From the NCBI GenBank assembly GCA_963721005.1, contig CAVRHR010000007.1, forward strand, positions 1-64,000: a stretch of DNA of 64,000 bases. Reading direction: 5' to 3'. The position numbers were made by a program, and so were the translations under genes. Positions 8,478 to 16,822 of this stretch are shown here, in pieces (position 1 is the first letter of the stretch; the number at the start of each line of letters is the position of its first letter). The DNA is from VAZQ01 sp963721005 (lineage in GTDB: Bacteria; Pseudomonadota; Alphaproteobacteria; Rhizobiales; Xanthobacteraceae). Under the pieces are notes generated by a model. That model was given only the letters and a program-made list of their open reading frames with translations, was not told the origin of the DNA and did no database searches.

Positions 8478-9590
8478 TCAATCATCGAGCGTGCCCTGTC
8501 CGGGCCGCTTCCAGCGACCGCCCGCGGGCGGCGCGCTCTTGCGCTTGGCGAGCCGCCGCGCCGACAGCGCGACCAGGAAGGTGACCACCAGCCAGCGCGC
8601 CAATTGATGGGCGCCGACATAGACCGGATCGAGATGCAGTGCCAGCGCCAGCACCATCATGGTGTCCTGGGCGCCCGGCGCGAAGGCGATGACCACGTCG
8701 GCGGGTCGGAACGGCAGGAAATAGGCGACCACCAGCACGAAGCATGAGGCGACCGCGATCGCTACCGCCGCCGAGCCGAATGCCGCCCCGACATAGTCGA
8801 GCAGCATCCTAGGGGTGGCGTTAGCGAACCGCGAACCCACCACCGCGCCGAGCATGATGACCGCGCTGCTGCCGACCCACCAGGGCAAGACCGCATGCAC
8901 GTAGCCGGTGCCATGCAGCACCGCGGAGCCCGCCATGGCGCCGAACAGGAGGCCGCCGGGGAAGCGTAGGCGCGCCATGACGAACGCCATCAGCGAGGAC
9001 ACCGTAGCGATCAGCGCCAGCTCGGTGACCGAGGAGCCCGATGCCGGGCCCGGCACCACGATCACGCCGGCCGCCGCGAAGCCGAACAGCGCCAGCCCGC
9101 TCGGCAATCCGATCGTGACGACCAGAACCCGCATGGTCTGCACGATGGCGACACCGCGCATGTCCGCCCCGAATTCCGCCGCCAGCGCCACCACCTGGGC
9201 CATCGCCCCGGGGCTCGCGCCGAGCAGCGCCGACAGCGGGTCCCAGCCATGGGCGAGACGCAGGTAGATGGTGGTGACCACCATGGTGCAGATGGTCGAT
9301 ACCATGAGGAGCGCGACGCTGAGCGGCCATGTGGTGATGCCCGCCAGCGTCTCCGGCGTCACCACGGCGCCGAGCAGCATGCCGATCAATACGAAGCAGA
9401 TACGCGCCAGCCACAACGGCACCCGGGTCGGCCGCCGCAACAGCGCGGCGGTGGCGACCGAGAGTACCGAGCCCGAAACCAGGCCCGCAGGCACGCCGAT
9501 GAGCGTGAAGGTGATCCCGCCGGCGGCCGCGATCGCCAGCGTCTCGGCGACCGGAAGAATGTCCTGGCGGGTTGGAAGCTCAGGCAGCAT
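8478..9590 (-). CDS. AbrB-type membrane protein (putative transporter)
   Basis: A polytopic inner-membrane protein of about 370 residues with roughly ten hydrophobic segments. It fits the AbrB duplication family of putative transporters (not the DNA-binding AbrB). Visible landmarks include PAGLVSGSVLSVATAALL near the N-terminus and ALLGASPGAMAQVVALAAEFGAD in the middle, a stretch this family keeps, with a related FAPGAQDTMMVLALAL in the second half that reflects the internal duplication. Substrate unknown. I chose the ATG giving MLPELPTRQ; a further in-frame ATG at 9644 would add 18 basic residues. It converges on hemA with 30 bases between stops. Confidence 0.75.
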   Translation of the reverse strand: MLPELPTRQDILPVAETLAIAAAGGITFTLIGVPAGLVSGSVLSVATAALLRRPTRVPLWLARICFVLIGMLLGAVVTPETLAGITTWPLSVALLMVSTICTMVVTTIYLRLAHGWDPLSALLGASPGAMAQVVALAAEFGADMRGVAIVQTMRVLVVTIGLPSGLALFGFAAAGVIVVPGPASGSSVTELALIATVSSLMAFVMARLRFPGGLLFGAMAGSAVLHGTGYVHAVLPWWVGSSAVIMLGAVVGSRFANATPRMLLDYVGAAFGSAAVAIAVASCFVLVVAYFLPFRPADVVIAFAPGAQDTMMVLALALHLDPVYVGAHQLARWLVVTFLVALSARRLAKRKSAPPAGGRWKRPGQGTLDD

Positions 9591-9884
9591 GGCGGCGAAC
9601 GTTGCGACGGCATGCCGGCCGCGGCAGCGCAGTTTCCGCGTCATCGGAACCGGAAACCACGCGGCTCATCCTGCATGTTTCGTCGCACTTTCAGTCGGTT
9701 GCCCGGATTTCATTCCGGGGCGGATAAGGGCACGGGCGGGTTGGCAAAAAATGCCCCGGACGGCATCAGAGGTGACACGCGCGCGGTGGTTCGCGGTGGT
9801 GGCGATCCATGCCGCGTCCGCGACGCCCCGTCAAATGTGGGTGGCGCAGGGCACTCCTCGCGCAGTTTCATGGCAAGGACCGCC

Positions 9885-10376
9885 TCAGCGGCGCGTACCG
9901 ATGAACTGCAGCACGATCTCGCGCCGGCGGCGCGGTGTCCGGTGCTCGGCGAGATAGATGCCCTGCCAGTGACCGAGCAGGAGCGCCCCGTCGGCGACCG
10001 GCACATGCAGGGACACGCCGGTCAGCATGGTCTTGACGTGCGAGGGCATGTCGTCCGGCCCCTCGGTGTCATGCCGCCAGCGCTGGCCCGGCGGCACCAG
10101 GCGCTCGAGCGCGGTGACGAGGTCGCTCTGCACGTCGGCATCGGCATTTTCCTGGATAACCAGGGAAGCCGAGGTGTGCCGCAGATAGACGAGCAGCGCG
10201 CCGTCCCGGGCGCCGGCGGCGGCGATGAAGCGCACCGCATCGTCGGTGATCTCGGTGAAGCCCGGCCCGGTGGTCTTGACGATGAGGGTCGCGGTGGTGA
10301 CGGTGGCGGCGGCCACACTGGTCAAATCGGACAGCTCATGCGGCGTTTCAGCCGCGTCGCCATGGCGGATAGTCAC
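9885..10376 (-). CDS. yjbQ: YjbQ family protein (secondary thiamine-phosphate synthase type)
   Basis: The C-terminal 140 residues match the YjbQ family (UPF0047): GPGFTEITDDAVRF, then LVYLRHTSASLVIQENADADVQSDL, and LLLGHWQGIYLAEHRTPRRRR near the end, with the family's conserved histidines. Some members have weak thiamine-phosphate synthase activity; the true role is uncertain. I place the start at a GTG that overlaps the stop of the upstream gene by four bases (GTGA), giving 163 residues. A TTG or a second GTG slightly downstream would give a more usual length. It is coupled to the 10373-10837 gene. Confidence 0.8.
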   Translation of the reverse strand: MTIRHGDAAETPHELSDLTSVAAATVTTATLIVKTTGPGFTEITDDAVRFIAAAGARDGALLVYLRHTSASLVIQENADADVQSDLVTALERLVPPGQRWRHDTEGPDDMPSHVKTMLTGVSLHVPVADGALLLGHWQGIYLAEHRTPRRRREIVLQFIGTRR

Positions 10377-10837
10377 GACCGCTTGAGCAGATCCCTCTGC
10401 ACGCTCACGATCATCGCGACCAGCCGGCGCCACACGTTCTCGACCACGCCCATGATCTGGCTGCCCTCGCGGTCGACCGGCACCACGCCCGGCCGGCCGG
10501 CGGCGGACGGCGCATCCGCCCGGATCCCGGAAGGCAGCGGCAGATCGTGCGCCAGCACCTCTTTCTTGAGGGCGGCATTCTCGAGCTGCAGTCGCGTGAT
10601 CTCGGCATCGAAGGCGGCCCGTTCCTCGGGTAGTGCCTGGCACAGCCAGCCGACCGGCCGTCGGGTGCACAGCGACACTTGGCCGGTGCGGCCGTCGAGC
10701 CGCAGGTAGCCGTCCTCGGCGCGGTAGAAGCTGAACCGGCTGTCCTCGTTCTCCGGCGGCGTGCCCTGCGGGTGAGCCGGAGCGGACAGCGATACGCAGC
10801 CGGCGAGCGCGAGCACCAACGGACCCAAACGGATCAT
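10373..10837 (-). CDS. exported protein of unknown function
   Basis: A 154-residue protein starting MIRLGPLVLALAGCVSLSA. This is a signal peptide with a possible lipobox (ALAG-C) at residue 14. The mature part has a short RLDGRTGQVSLCTRR segment and a heptad-like stretch (AFDAEITRLQLENAALKKEV) that could be a short coiled coil. It is first in a two-gene unit with yjbQ, whose start overlaps its stop. I do not recognise a function; two cysteines (CTRRPVGWLC) may form a disulfide. Confidence 0.6.
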   Translation of the reverse strand: MIRLGPLVLALAGCVSLSAPAHPQGTPPENEDSRFSFYRAEDGYLRLDGRTGQVSLCTRRPVGWLCQALPEERAAFDAEITRLQLENAALKKEVLAHDLPLPSGIRADAPSAAGRPGVVPVDREGSQIMGVVENVWRRLVAMIVSVQRDLLKRS

Positions 10838-11016
10838 GCCTCTCTCCTTGCCCTCAAGGCCGCCGCATCGGGGCGCAACCTATCACCATGCCTGCCGGCA
10901 CAGAACCATCTTGATATTGCGTTGCACCGGAAAGCCTGCGCGAGGCTTCCCAAGGGGCTTCGGCCACCCCCCGGTTCCCACATGATTTCAACAACTTGAC
11001 TTGGATTCCCCAATTC

Positions 11017-11045
11017 TTGACTTGGCCGGACCCACTCAGTATGGT
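11017..11045 (+). promoter_or_regulatory. candidate sigma-70 promoter of the atp operon
   Basis: TTGACT at 11017-11022, a 17-base spacer and TATGGT at 11040-11045 make a good vegetative promoter about 105 bases before atpI. A second TTGACTTGG copy lies 22 bases upstream. The remaining intergenic space (10838-11016) shows nothing else I can name. Confidence 0.45.
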
Positions 11046-11116
11046 CCGCGCGGCTTCGGGGGCGGCGGATCGGCCGCGATCTTGCTGGAAGCGCTGCTTA
11101 AGTCGTTGCATCCATT

Positions 11117-11146
11117 GGATGATATGGCCCGGGATGATATGGCCCG
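11117..11146 (+). repeat. two tandem 15-base repeats before atpI
   Basis: GGATGATATGGCCCG occurs twice in a row directly before the atpI ATG, bringing in two extra in-frame ATG codons. It occupies the place where a ribosome site would be expected, so it may affect translation of the first gene of the operon, or the true start may be one of the upstream ATGs. Confidence 0.7.
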
Positions 11147-11149
11147 CAA

Positions 11150-11524
11150 ATGGCCCAAGCGCGCGGAGACGATGATCGCGACGAGCCACCGGCCGACGAG
11201 GCGGCACTGGCTGCAAGGTTGCAGCAACTCGGCGAACGGCTCGGCCAGCACCAATCCGACCGTCCTTCCGAAAATGTCCAGGGTCGTGGCGCGAATGCCG
11301 ATCCGTCGGCGCTCGCTCGCGGCTTGCGGTTGTCGGCCGAGTTCGTCGCCGGGATATTGGTCGGCGCCGCGCTCGGTTGGCTGCTGGATCGGTGGCTCGG
11401 GACCTCGCCCTGGGGCATGATCGTGTTGTTGATGCTCGGTTTCGCGGCGGGAGTTCTCAATATGATGCGGAGCGCGGGCGTGGTGCCGCCCAACACCTTG
11501 GATCCGCCCGCGACCGGGAAGTGA
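11150..11524 (+). CDS. atpI: F0F1 ATP synthase assembly protein AtpI
   Basis: A 124-residue protein with a charged N-terminal half (about residues 1-55) and a C-terminal pair of membrane helices (AEFVAGILVGAALGWLLDRW, then GMIVLLMLGFAAGVLNMM), as in AtpI/AtpI-like subunits. AtpI helps assemble the c-ring and may aid Mg2+ uptake. It is the first gene of the F0 operon, 70 bases before atpB. Upstream in-frame ATGs at the 15-base repeats could extend it by about 5-10 residues. Confidence 0.8.
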   Translation: MAQARGDDDRDEPPADEAALAARLQQLGERLGQHQSDRPSENVQGRGANADPSALARGLRLSAEFVAGILVGAALGWLLDRWLGTSPWGMIVLLMLGFAAGVLNMMRSAGVVPPNTLDPPATGK

Positions 11525-11594
11525 GACGAGGAAGCTGGACGTAAGATGACGGCGCCGGGACGAAGCCGGCGCAGCGACGACAACAGAGCCGTTC

Positions 11595-12341
11595 ATGGAC
11601 CCCATTCACCAATTCGAGATCACCAATTTCTTCGTCTTCGGACATCTGGGGAGTCTCGAGCTCGCGTTCACGAAATCGGCGCTGTTCATGCTGATCTCGC
11701 TCGCCATCATCGCGCTGCTGATGATCGGCTCTACCGGCGCACGGGCGATGATCCCGGGCCGGATGCAGAGCGTCGCCGAGATGTCCTATGAATTCGTCGC
11801 CACCACGCTGCAGAGCGCCGCCGGCTCCGAGGGGATGAAGTTCCTTCCCCTGGTCTTCAGCTTGTTCATGTTCGTCCTGACCGTGAACATCATCGGATTG
11901 GTCCCCTACGCATTCGCGGTCACGGCGCAGATCATCGTCACGGTATCGCTCGCGCTCCTGGTGTTCGTGACAGTGATCGTCTACGGCGTCCGGAAGAATG
12001 GCCTGCGTTTCTTCAAGCTGTTCGTGCCGAGCGGCGCTCCGATCTACATCCTGCCGCTGCTGGTCCCCATCGAGGTGCTCTCGTTCCTGACGCGGCCGGT
12101 CTCGCACAGCCTGCGTCTGTTCGCCAATATCCTGGCCGGCCACATCACCCTCAAGGTGTTCGCCGGCTTCATCACCATGCTGAGCGCATTCGGCTTTCTC
12201 GGCTGGGTCGGGGCGATTCTGCCGTTCGGCATGACGGTCGCGCTCACCGCCCTTGAATTGCTGGTGGCTTTCCTGCAGGCCTACGTCTTCGCCATCCTCA
12301 CTTGCATCTATCTCAACGATGCGATCCACCCCGGGCATTGA
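11595..12341 (+). CDS. atpB: F0F1 ATP synthase subunit a
   Basis: A 248-residue polytopic protein forming the proton half-channels of F0. The conserved C-terminal helices are present: SHSLRLFANILAGHITLK contains the essential arginine (SLRLFAN) near residue 175, and the final helix FGMTVALTALELLVAFLQAYVF carries the conserved glutamine. Length is normal for alphaproteobacteria. It lies between atpI and atpE, 38 bases before the c subunit. Confidence 0.96.
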   Translation: MDPIHQFEITNFFVFGHLGSLELAFTKSALFMLISLAIIALLMIGSTGARAMIPGRMQSVAEMSYEFVATTLQSAAGSEGMKFLPLVFSLFMFVLTVNIIGLVPYAFAVTAQIIVTVSLALLVFVTVIVYGVRKNGLRFFKLFVPSGAPIYILPLLVPIEVLSFLTRPVSHSLRLFANILAGHITLKVFAGFITMLSAFGFLGWVGAILPFGMTVALTALELLVAFLQAYVFAILTCIYLNDAIHPGH

Positions 12342-12379
12342 CGCTCGATCATCAGACGGACTCGAAAGGGAGACTTTCC

Positions 12380-12607
12380 ATGGAACCGGCCGCAGCAAAA
12401 CTCATCGGCGCTGGCATCGCGTGTATCGGCATGGGCGGCGCCGGCGTCGGCGTCGGTACCATATTCGGCCAGTATCTGGCGGCGTCGATTCGCAATCCGT
12501 CGGCAGCGCAGGGTCAGTTCACCAATCTCTTCATCGGCTTCGCGGTGACCGAGGCGCTCGGCATCTTCTCGCTGGCGATCGCATTGCTGCTGCTGTTCGT
12601 GTTCTGA
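12380..12607 (+). CDS. atpE: F0F1 ATP synthase subunit c
   Basis: A 75-residue hairpin protein of the c-ring. Helix 1 holds the small-residue face GMGGAGVGVGTIFG. The polar loop is RNPSAAQ, and helix 2 has the proton-binding glutamate in GFAVTEALGIF (about residue 58). An AAAGGGAG ribosome site precedes the ATG at 12380; the longer upstream reading frame is a shadow within the end of atpB. Confidence 0.96.
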   Translation: MEPAAAKLIGAGIACIGMGGAGVGVGTIFGQYLAASIRNPSAAQGQFTNLFIGFAVTEALGIFSLAIALLLLFVF

Positions 12608-12641
12608 GCCGGCGCGGACGAACTGACCTTCGGAGCCCACG

Positions 12642-13187
12642 ATGGCTGAACAACTTGGCACATCTACCGAGGTCCCGGGAGGCGGGCACGCGCACTCGTT
12701 CCCGCCGTTCGACAAGCAGACGTTCCCCTCGCAGGTCTTTTGGCTGACCCTGACCTTCGTGGCGCTCTATCTATTGATGTCGCGGATCGCGCTGCCGCGC
12801 ATCGATTCGATCCTGGAGCGGCGGCGGGTGCGCATCTCCGGCGACCTCGCCGAGGCGCAGCGTCTCAAGGGCGAATCGGACGCGGCGATCGCCGCTTACG
12901 AAAAATCGCTCGCCGAGGCGCGCGGCCGCGCCCAGGCGGTGGCCAACGAATCCCGCCAGCGGCAGGCCGCCGAGGCGGAGGCCGCCCGCAAGGCGCTCGA
13001 TGCGACGCTCAATGCCCGCATCGCGGAAGCGGAGAGCGGCATCGCGGCGAGCAGGTCGGCCGCGATGACCAATGTGCGCGGCATCGCGACCGATGCCGCC
13101 GCCGCGATCGTCGAGCGGCTCATCGGCATCGCGCCGTCCAGCCGCGACATGGTGGCGGCCGCGGTCGCCGACGCTCTCAAGCGCTGA
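12642..13187 (+). CDS. atpF2: F0F1 ATP synthase subunit b'
   Basis: A 181-residue peripheral-stalk subunit. A soluble N-terminal stretch (residues 1-28) precedes one membrane helix at about 30-50 (FWLTLTFVALYLLMS), followed by RIALPRIDSILERRR and a long alanine-rich coiled coil. The presence of both b' and b marks photosynthetic bacteria and alphaproteobacteria. It is followed after nine bases by the b subunit gene. Some annotations use atpG or atpX for this gene. Confidence 0.92.
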   Translation: MAEQLGTSTEVPGGGHAHSFPPFDKQTFPSQVFWLTLTFVALYLLMSRIALPRIDSILERRRVRISGDLAEAQRLKGESDAAIAAYEKSLAEARGRAQAVANESRQRQAAEAEAARKALDATLNARIAEAESGIAASRSAAMTNVRGIATDAAAAIVERLIGIAPSSRDMVAAAVADALKR

Positions 13188-13196
13188 GGACCCAAA

Positions 13197-13685
13197 ATGC
13201 TCGAGCTCGACGCCGAATTCTGGGTAGCCGTGGCCTTCGTGGTCTTTCTAGGCGGGCTCACCTATCTCGGCACGCACGGGATGTTGCTCAAATTCATCGA
13301 CCAGCGCCGCGACCGGATCAAAGCCGACCTCGACGAGGCGCTTCGCCTCAAGCAGGAGGCGCAGGCCTTGCTCGCGCAATATCAGCGCAAGCAGCGCGAG
13401 GCCGAGCAGGAAGCCGCCGGCATCATCGCCGGCGCCACCGCCGAGGCCGAGCGCATGATGGCCGAGGCCAAGGCCAAGACGGAGGAGTTCGTCGCCCGCC
13501 GCAGCAAGATGGCCGAGACCAAGATCGCGCAAGCCGAGGCTCAGGCGCTGGCCGACGTGCGTGCGGCGGCGGCCGAAGCCGCCGTCGGCGCCGCCGGGAA
13601 GATCCTCACCCAACTCGTCAAGGGCGACGTGGCCGAGCGCCTCGTCGTCAAGGGCATCGACGACGTGAAGACCAAGTTGAACTGA
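13197..13685 (+). CDS. atpF: F0F1 ATP synthase subunit b
   Basis: A 162-residue stalk subunit with one N-terminal membrane helix (FWVAVAFVVFLGGLTYLG, residues 7-24), then a long charged coiled coil rich in QAEA and KMAETKIAQ segments. It pairs with b' to hold the F1 head. It is the last gene of this F0 operon. The F1 genes are elsewhere, as is usual in this order. A short AT dyad (AAAGATT-CTA-AATCTTT, 13732-13748) follows the stop. Confidence 0.92.
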   Translation: MLELDAEFWVAVAFVVFLGGLTYLGTHGMLLKFIDQRRDRIKADLDEALRLKQEAQALLAQYQRKQREAEQEAAGIIAGATAEAERMMAEAKAKTEEFVARRSKMAETKIAQAEAQALADVRAAAAEAAVGAAGKILTQLVKGDVAERLVVKGIDDVKTKLN

Positions 13686-13747
13686 ACTACTTGAGCTTCG
13701 CGGATCGAGCCCCCTACCAGCGTCCCTAAACAAAGATTCTAAATCTT

Positions 13748-13877
13748 TCAGCCTCATGGTGAGGAGCGCGGGCAACGCCTGCGCGTCTCGAACCATGGTC
13801 GCGTCCGCGATGCTGCCCAGGCTATCCTTCGAGACGGCCGGCAAGAGCCGGCCTCCTCAGGATGAGGGAGTCAGTAC
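13748..13877 (+). repeat. dispersed repeat family A, copy 1
   Basis: A stretch running from TCAGCCTCATGGTGAGGAGC to CAGGATGAGGGAGTCAG with internal dyads (GGCCGGCAAGAGCCGGCC). The same element recurs at 30693-30783 (shortened) and, inverted, at 39775-39900. Such intergenic palindromic elements are common in Bradyrhizobium relatives. Confidence 0.85.
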
Positions 13878-13894
13878 ACCTCCCGTGCCTCGGC

Positions 13895-13984
13895 TCACTT
13901 CATGTTTTGGCTGAAGTAGATGGAAAACAGGAGCACGACCGCCCAGATCGCCGCCAGCCAGCCGATTGCGATAATCGCTATCAT
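13895..13984 (-). CDS. 29-residue single-pass membrane peptide
   Basis: MIAIIAIGWLAAIWAVVLLF followed by SIYFSQNMK: almost the whole peptide is one hydrophobic helix with a short polar tail. It is too short for ordinary gene finders, but a strong GGGAGG ribosome site sits seven bases before the ATG. Its size resembles accessory subunits of membrane complexes, but I recognise no family. Upstream in-frame codons exist but give an unconvincing extension. Confidence 0.5.
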   Translation of the reverse strand: MIAIIAIGWLAAIWAVVLLFSIYFSQNMK

Positions 13985-14085
13985 GTTCGCCTCCCGGGAG
14001 GCGGCATCCTGGCCGGATGGCCGCCGATCGATTGCCTTTCCGTTGCTTGATCTCCGCGCGACTAACTGAACGCTGGACTCACAGC

Positions 14086-14772
14086 TCACTGGCTTTTCGG
14101 CGTCGGCTTTTTCGCCGCCGGCTTTCTGGCAGCCGGCTTTTTCTCGGGTCCGTCACCGATCTCGTCGAAGCCGACATAGACCATATAGGCCGGCAGCTCG
14201 GCGCGCGAGGGGATCGGAAAGCTCAGGCTCTCCTCGACGTCGGAGAACCCCACATTGGATTGGCCGGACGGCACGTCGGCCGGTACCCGCTTGAACTTGG
14301 TGGCGATCGTCCTGGGCGTGACCCCTTCCCGCACCACCGCATAGCGCAACGGGATGTCGACCTGCCCGGGGCCGCCGATCGGCCCGACGATGATCCGGCC
14401 TTGCACCCCCACCTTCATCACCAGATTGCCCCCGCTCGACGTGCATTGCCGCGCCACCTGGGTGATGTTGAGCTGATAGCGCACGTCGGTCGCGGCCTCG
14501 TCGGGCGGCTTGCCGGACATGGTCAAGGCGCCGGCGCCGTTGCGAACATCGACGTTCGGGCAGTCGTCGGCATTGAAGCCCGGAGCGCCCGCCACCGTCT
14601 GCGCGGCCGGGCTCGGGGAGCCGGAGAACAGGGTGGTGAAGCGACTGGTCGTGCCGGTGTCCGGATCGGCCGGCGGCGATGCCGACGAGCAACCCGACAC
14701 GACGAGGGCGGCGGCCAGCAGCGCCACGCTGCTGCCGCCATGCCGGCGGGGTTCAGTTCTTGCGCACCGCAT
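14086..14772 (-). CDS. putative lipoprotein of unknown function
   Basis: About 228 residues with a lipoprotein signal (VALLAAALVVSGCSS) whose cysteine is near residue 28. The middle has a DCPNVDVRNGAGAL segment and repeated beta-like strands. The tail is lysine- and alanine-rich (KKPAARKPAAKKPTPKS), as in proteins that touch peptidoglycan or anionic polymers. I chose the second ATG (MRCARTEP) since it gives a normal signal length. It lies downstream of the GNAT gene on the same strand. Function not recognised. Confidence 0.65.
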   Translation of the reverse strand: MRCARTEPRRHGGSSVALLAAALVVSGCSSASPPADPDTGTTSRFTTLFSGSPSPAAQTVAGAPGFNADDCPNVDVRNGAGALTMSGKPPDEAATDVRYQLNITQVARQCTSSGGNLVMKVGVQGRIIVGPIGGPGQVDIPLRYAVVREGVTPRTIATKFKRVPADVPSGQSNVGFSDVEESLSFPIPSRAELPAYMVYVGFDEIGDGPEKKPAARKPAAKKPTPKSQ

Positions 14773-14871
14773 TAATTCCACTCGGAGCATCTGTGAACAT
14801 CCGAGACTTGGGGCTGTTCGCCCTTATATACCAGCGCAACCGTGGCGGTCCCAAGGCCTTCACGGCCTGCG

Positions 14872-15459
14872 TCAAGCTGACGGGTCGTGCTTGAGCCGGG
14901 CGTAGAGCAGATGGTCCTGCCACACCCCATCGATGCAAAGATATTCGCGGGCGAAGCCCTCGCGCCGAAATCCGCTCTTCTCCAGGAGACGGATCGAGGC
15001 CGTATTGGCCGGGATGCAGGCGGCCTCGACGCGATGCAGCCGCAGCGTCTGGAATGCGAACGGCAGCAGGCTGCCGACCGCCGCCGACATGAATCCCTGC
15101 CGCGCGTGGGGAGCGCCGGTCCAGTAGCCGAGATTGCCGGTCTGGGCGCAGCCCCGGCGGATATTGGCGAGCGTCAGCCCGCCGACCAGGACATTGTCGT
15201 GCTTGCGAAACACGAAGAACGGATAGGCGAGGTCGCCGCGCTGGTCCTCGCCGTAGCGCTTGATGCGGCGGCGATAGGACCCGCGGGTGAGATCGTCGGG
15301 CGGCCAGGTCGGCTCCCAGGGGGTGAGGAAGTCGCGGCTCGCCTCCCGCAGCGCCGCCCATTCCGCGAAGTCGGACATCTGCGGGGCCCGCAGCACCACG
15401 CGCTCGCCCACGATCGCGGGCGACTGCTCGGACAGGGTGACGGTTCGAAAGAACGCCAT
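14872..15459 (-). CDS. GNAT acetyltransferase, RimJ/RimL type
   Basis: A 195-residue acetyltransferase. The N-terminal strand ERVVLRAPQMSDFAEW is typical of ribosomal-protein or peptide N-acetyltransferases of the RimJ class, and GYWTGAPHARQGFMSAA is the acetyl-CoA binding motif A. The final part (EAACIPANTASIRLLEKSGFRREG) is the family signature. The chosen start is MAFFRT; a longer frame upstream is unconvincing. It follows the M16 peptidase gene by 91 bases, an arrangement I recall as conserved in Rhizobiales. Confidence 0.85.
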   Translation of the reverse strand: MAFFRTVTLSEQSPAIVGERVVLRAPQMSDFAEWAALREASRDFLTPWEPTWPPDDLTRGSYRRRIKRYGEDQRGDLAYPFFVFRKHDNVLVGGLTLANIRRGCAQTGNLGYWTGAPHARQGFMSAAVGSLLPFAFQTLRLHRVEAACIPANTASIRLLEKSGFRREGFAREYLCIDGVWQDHLLYARLKHDPSA

Positions 15460-15550
15460 GGAGGATCGGCTCGCAGACCAGCGCACGGGCCCAACAACCG
15501 GAGCTTGGACTGCTAACCTCGGTGGTCGGCGCGTCTTCCGTTGCCCCGCA

Positions 15551-16822
15551 TCATGCCGCCCTGCGCGCCAGACTTTCCGCGATCGTGGCGGCACTTTCAA
15601 GGCCGGGCCCGGGCCCGAGCACCGAGATGGCGGGCCGGCCGCGCCCGATCAGCGCCCGTCCGGCTGCCCGAGCGCTTTCCACCGATACGGCCTCGATGCG
15701 CGCCACCAGCTCCTCCAGCGGCACCGGCCGCCCCCAGGCGAACATCTGGCGCGCGATCTGCTCGGCGCGCGCGCCCGAGCTCTCGAGCGCCATCAGCAGG
15801 CTCGCCTTCATCTGCACCTTGGCGCGCCCGACCTCCGCCTCGGTCAGCGTCTGGGCGGCATTCTCGATCTCGGCCACCACGACCCGCATGAGTTCGGGCA
15901 GATCGGCGGCGTCGGTGCCGGCATAGAGGCCGAACATGCCGGTATCCGAGTAGGGCGCGTGATACGCGTAGATCGAATAGCAAAGCCCGCGAATCTCGCG
16001 GACCTCCTGGAACAGGCGCGACGACATCCCGCCGCCGAGCGCGCTCGAGAAGATCTGCAGGCTGAAGAGCTCGGGATCGCGCTGCGGCAGGCCCTGCATG
16101 GCGAGCGCCACATGGACCTGCTCGAGATCGCGCGTCTCGATGTGCGAGCCGCCGACGAAGCGGGCCGGCTCCGGGGCGGGCGCCGCCGGTCCGACGAAGC
16201 TCGCGAACCGCGCCTCGACCTCGCTCACGACCGCGCGATGATCGACCGCGCCGGCGGCGACCACCAGCATGTCGGGAGCGGCATAATTGCGCTTGAGATA
16301 GACCGCCAGCCGCTTGCGGTCGAACGCCCGCACGGTCTCGCGCGTGCCGAGGATGGAGCGCCCGATCGGCTGCGCCGGAAACGCGGTCGACTGCAGCCGC
16401 TCGAACACCAGATCGTCGGGCGTGTCCTCCGAGGCGCCGATCTCCTGCACGATGACGCTCTGCTCGCGCTGCAGCTCCTCGGGATCGAACGAGGGATCGG
16501 ACAGGATATCGGACAGAACATCGAGCGCGAGCGGCACGTCGTCCTTGAGCATGCGGGCGTAATAGGCGGTGCTCTCGACCCCGGTCGCCGCATTGAGATC
16601 GCCGCCGACCGCCTCGATCTCCTCGGCAATCTGGCGGGCGGTGCGCCGCGTGGTGCCCTTGAACGCCATGTGCTCCAGCAGATGCGAGATGCCGTGCTCG
16701 TCGGCGAGCTCGTCGCGGCTGCCGGCGCCGACCCACACGCCGAGCGAGGCGGTCTGCAGATGCGGCATCGCGTCGGTGACGACACGCAGGCCGGAGGATA
16801 GACGGGTCACTTCGACGCTCAT
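15551..16822 (-). CDS. M16 family zinc peptidase (processing-peptidase-like)
   Basis: A 423-residue insulinase/pitrilysin-family peptidase related to mitochondrial processing peptidase beta. The inverted zinc motif HLLEH is at residues 47-51, followed by MAFKGTTRRTA and the distal glutamate in the helix beginning ARQIAEEIEAVGG. The glycine-rich loop appears as ALGGGMSSRLFQEVRE. No signal peptide; the chosen start MSVEVTRL overlaps the thrC stop by four bases (ATGA). Substrate unknown. It is translated after thrC and before the acetyltransferase gene. Confidence 0.9.
   Translation of the reverse strand: MSVEVTRLSSGLRVVTDAMPHLQTASLGVWVGAGSRDELADEHGISHLLEHMAFKGTTRRTARQIAEEIEAVGGDLNAATGVESTAYYARMLKDDVPLALDVLSDILSDPSFDPEELQREQSVIVQEIGASEDTPDDLVFERLQSTAFPAQPIGRSILGTRETVRAFDRKRLAVYLKRNYAAPDMLVVAAGAVDHRAVVSEVEARFASFVGPAAPAPEPARFVGGSHIETRDLEQVHVALAMQGLPQRDPELFSLQIFSSALGGGMSSRLFQEVREIRGLCYSIYAYHAPYSDTGMFGLYAGTDAADLPELMRVVVAEIENAAQTLTEAEVGRAKVQMKASLLMALESSGARAEQIARQMFAWGRPVPLEELVARIEAVSVESARAAGRALIGRGRPAISVLGPGPGLESAATIAESLARRAA

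Noticed and set aside
13748..13877. Repeat family A as a CRISPR or small RNA gene
   Set aside because: Copies are single, scattered, and of palindromic intergenic type rather than regularly spaced.
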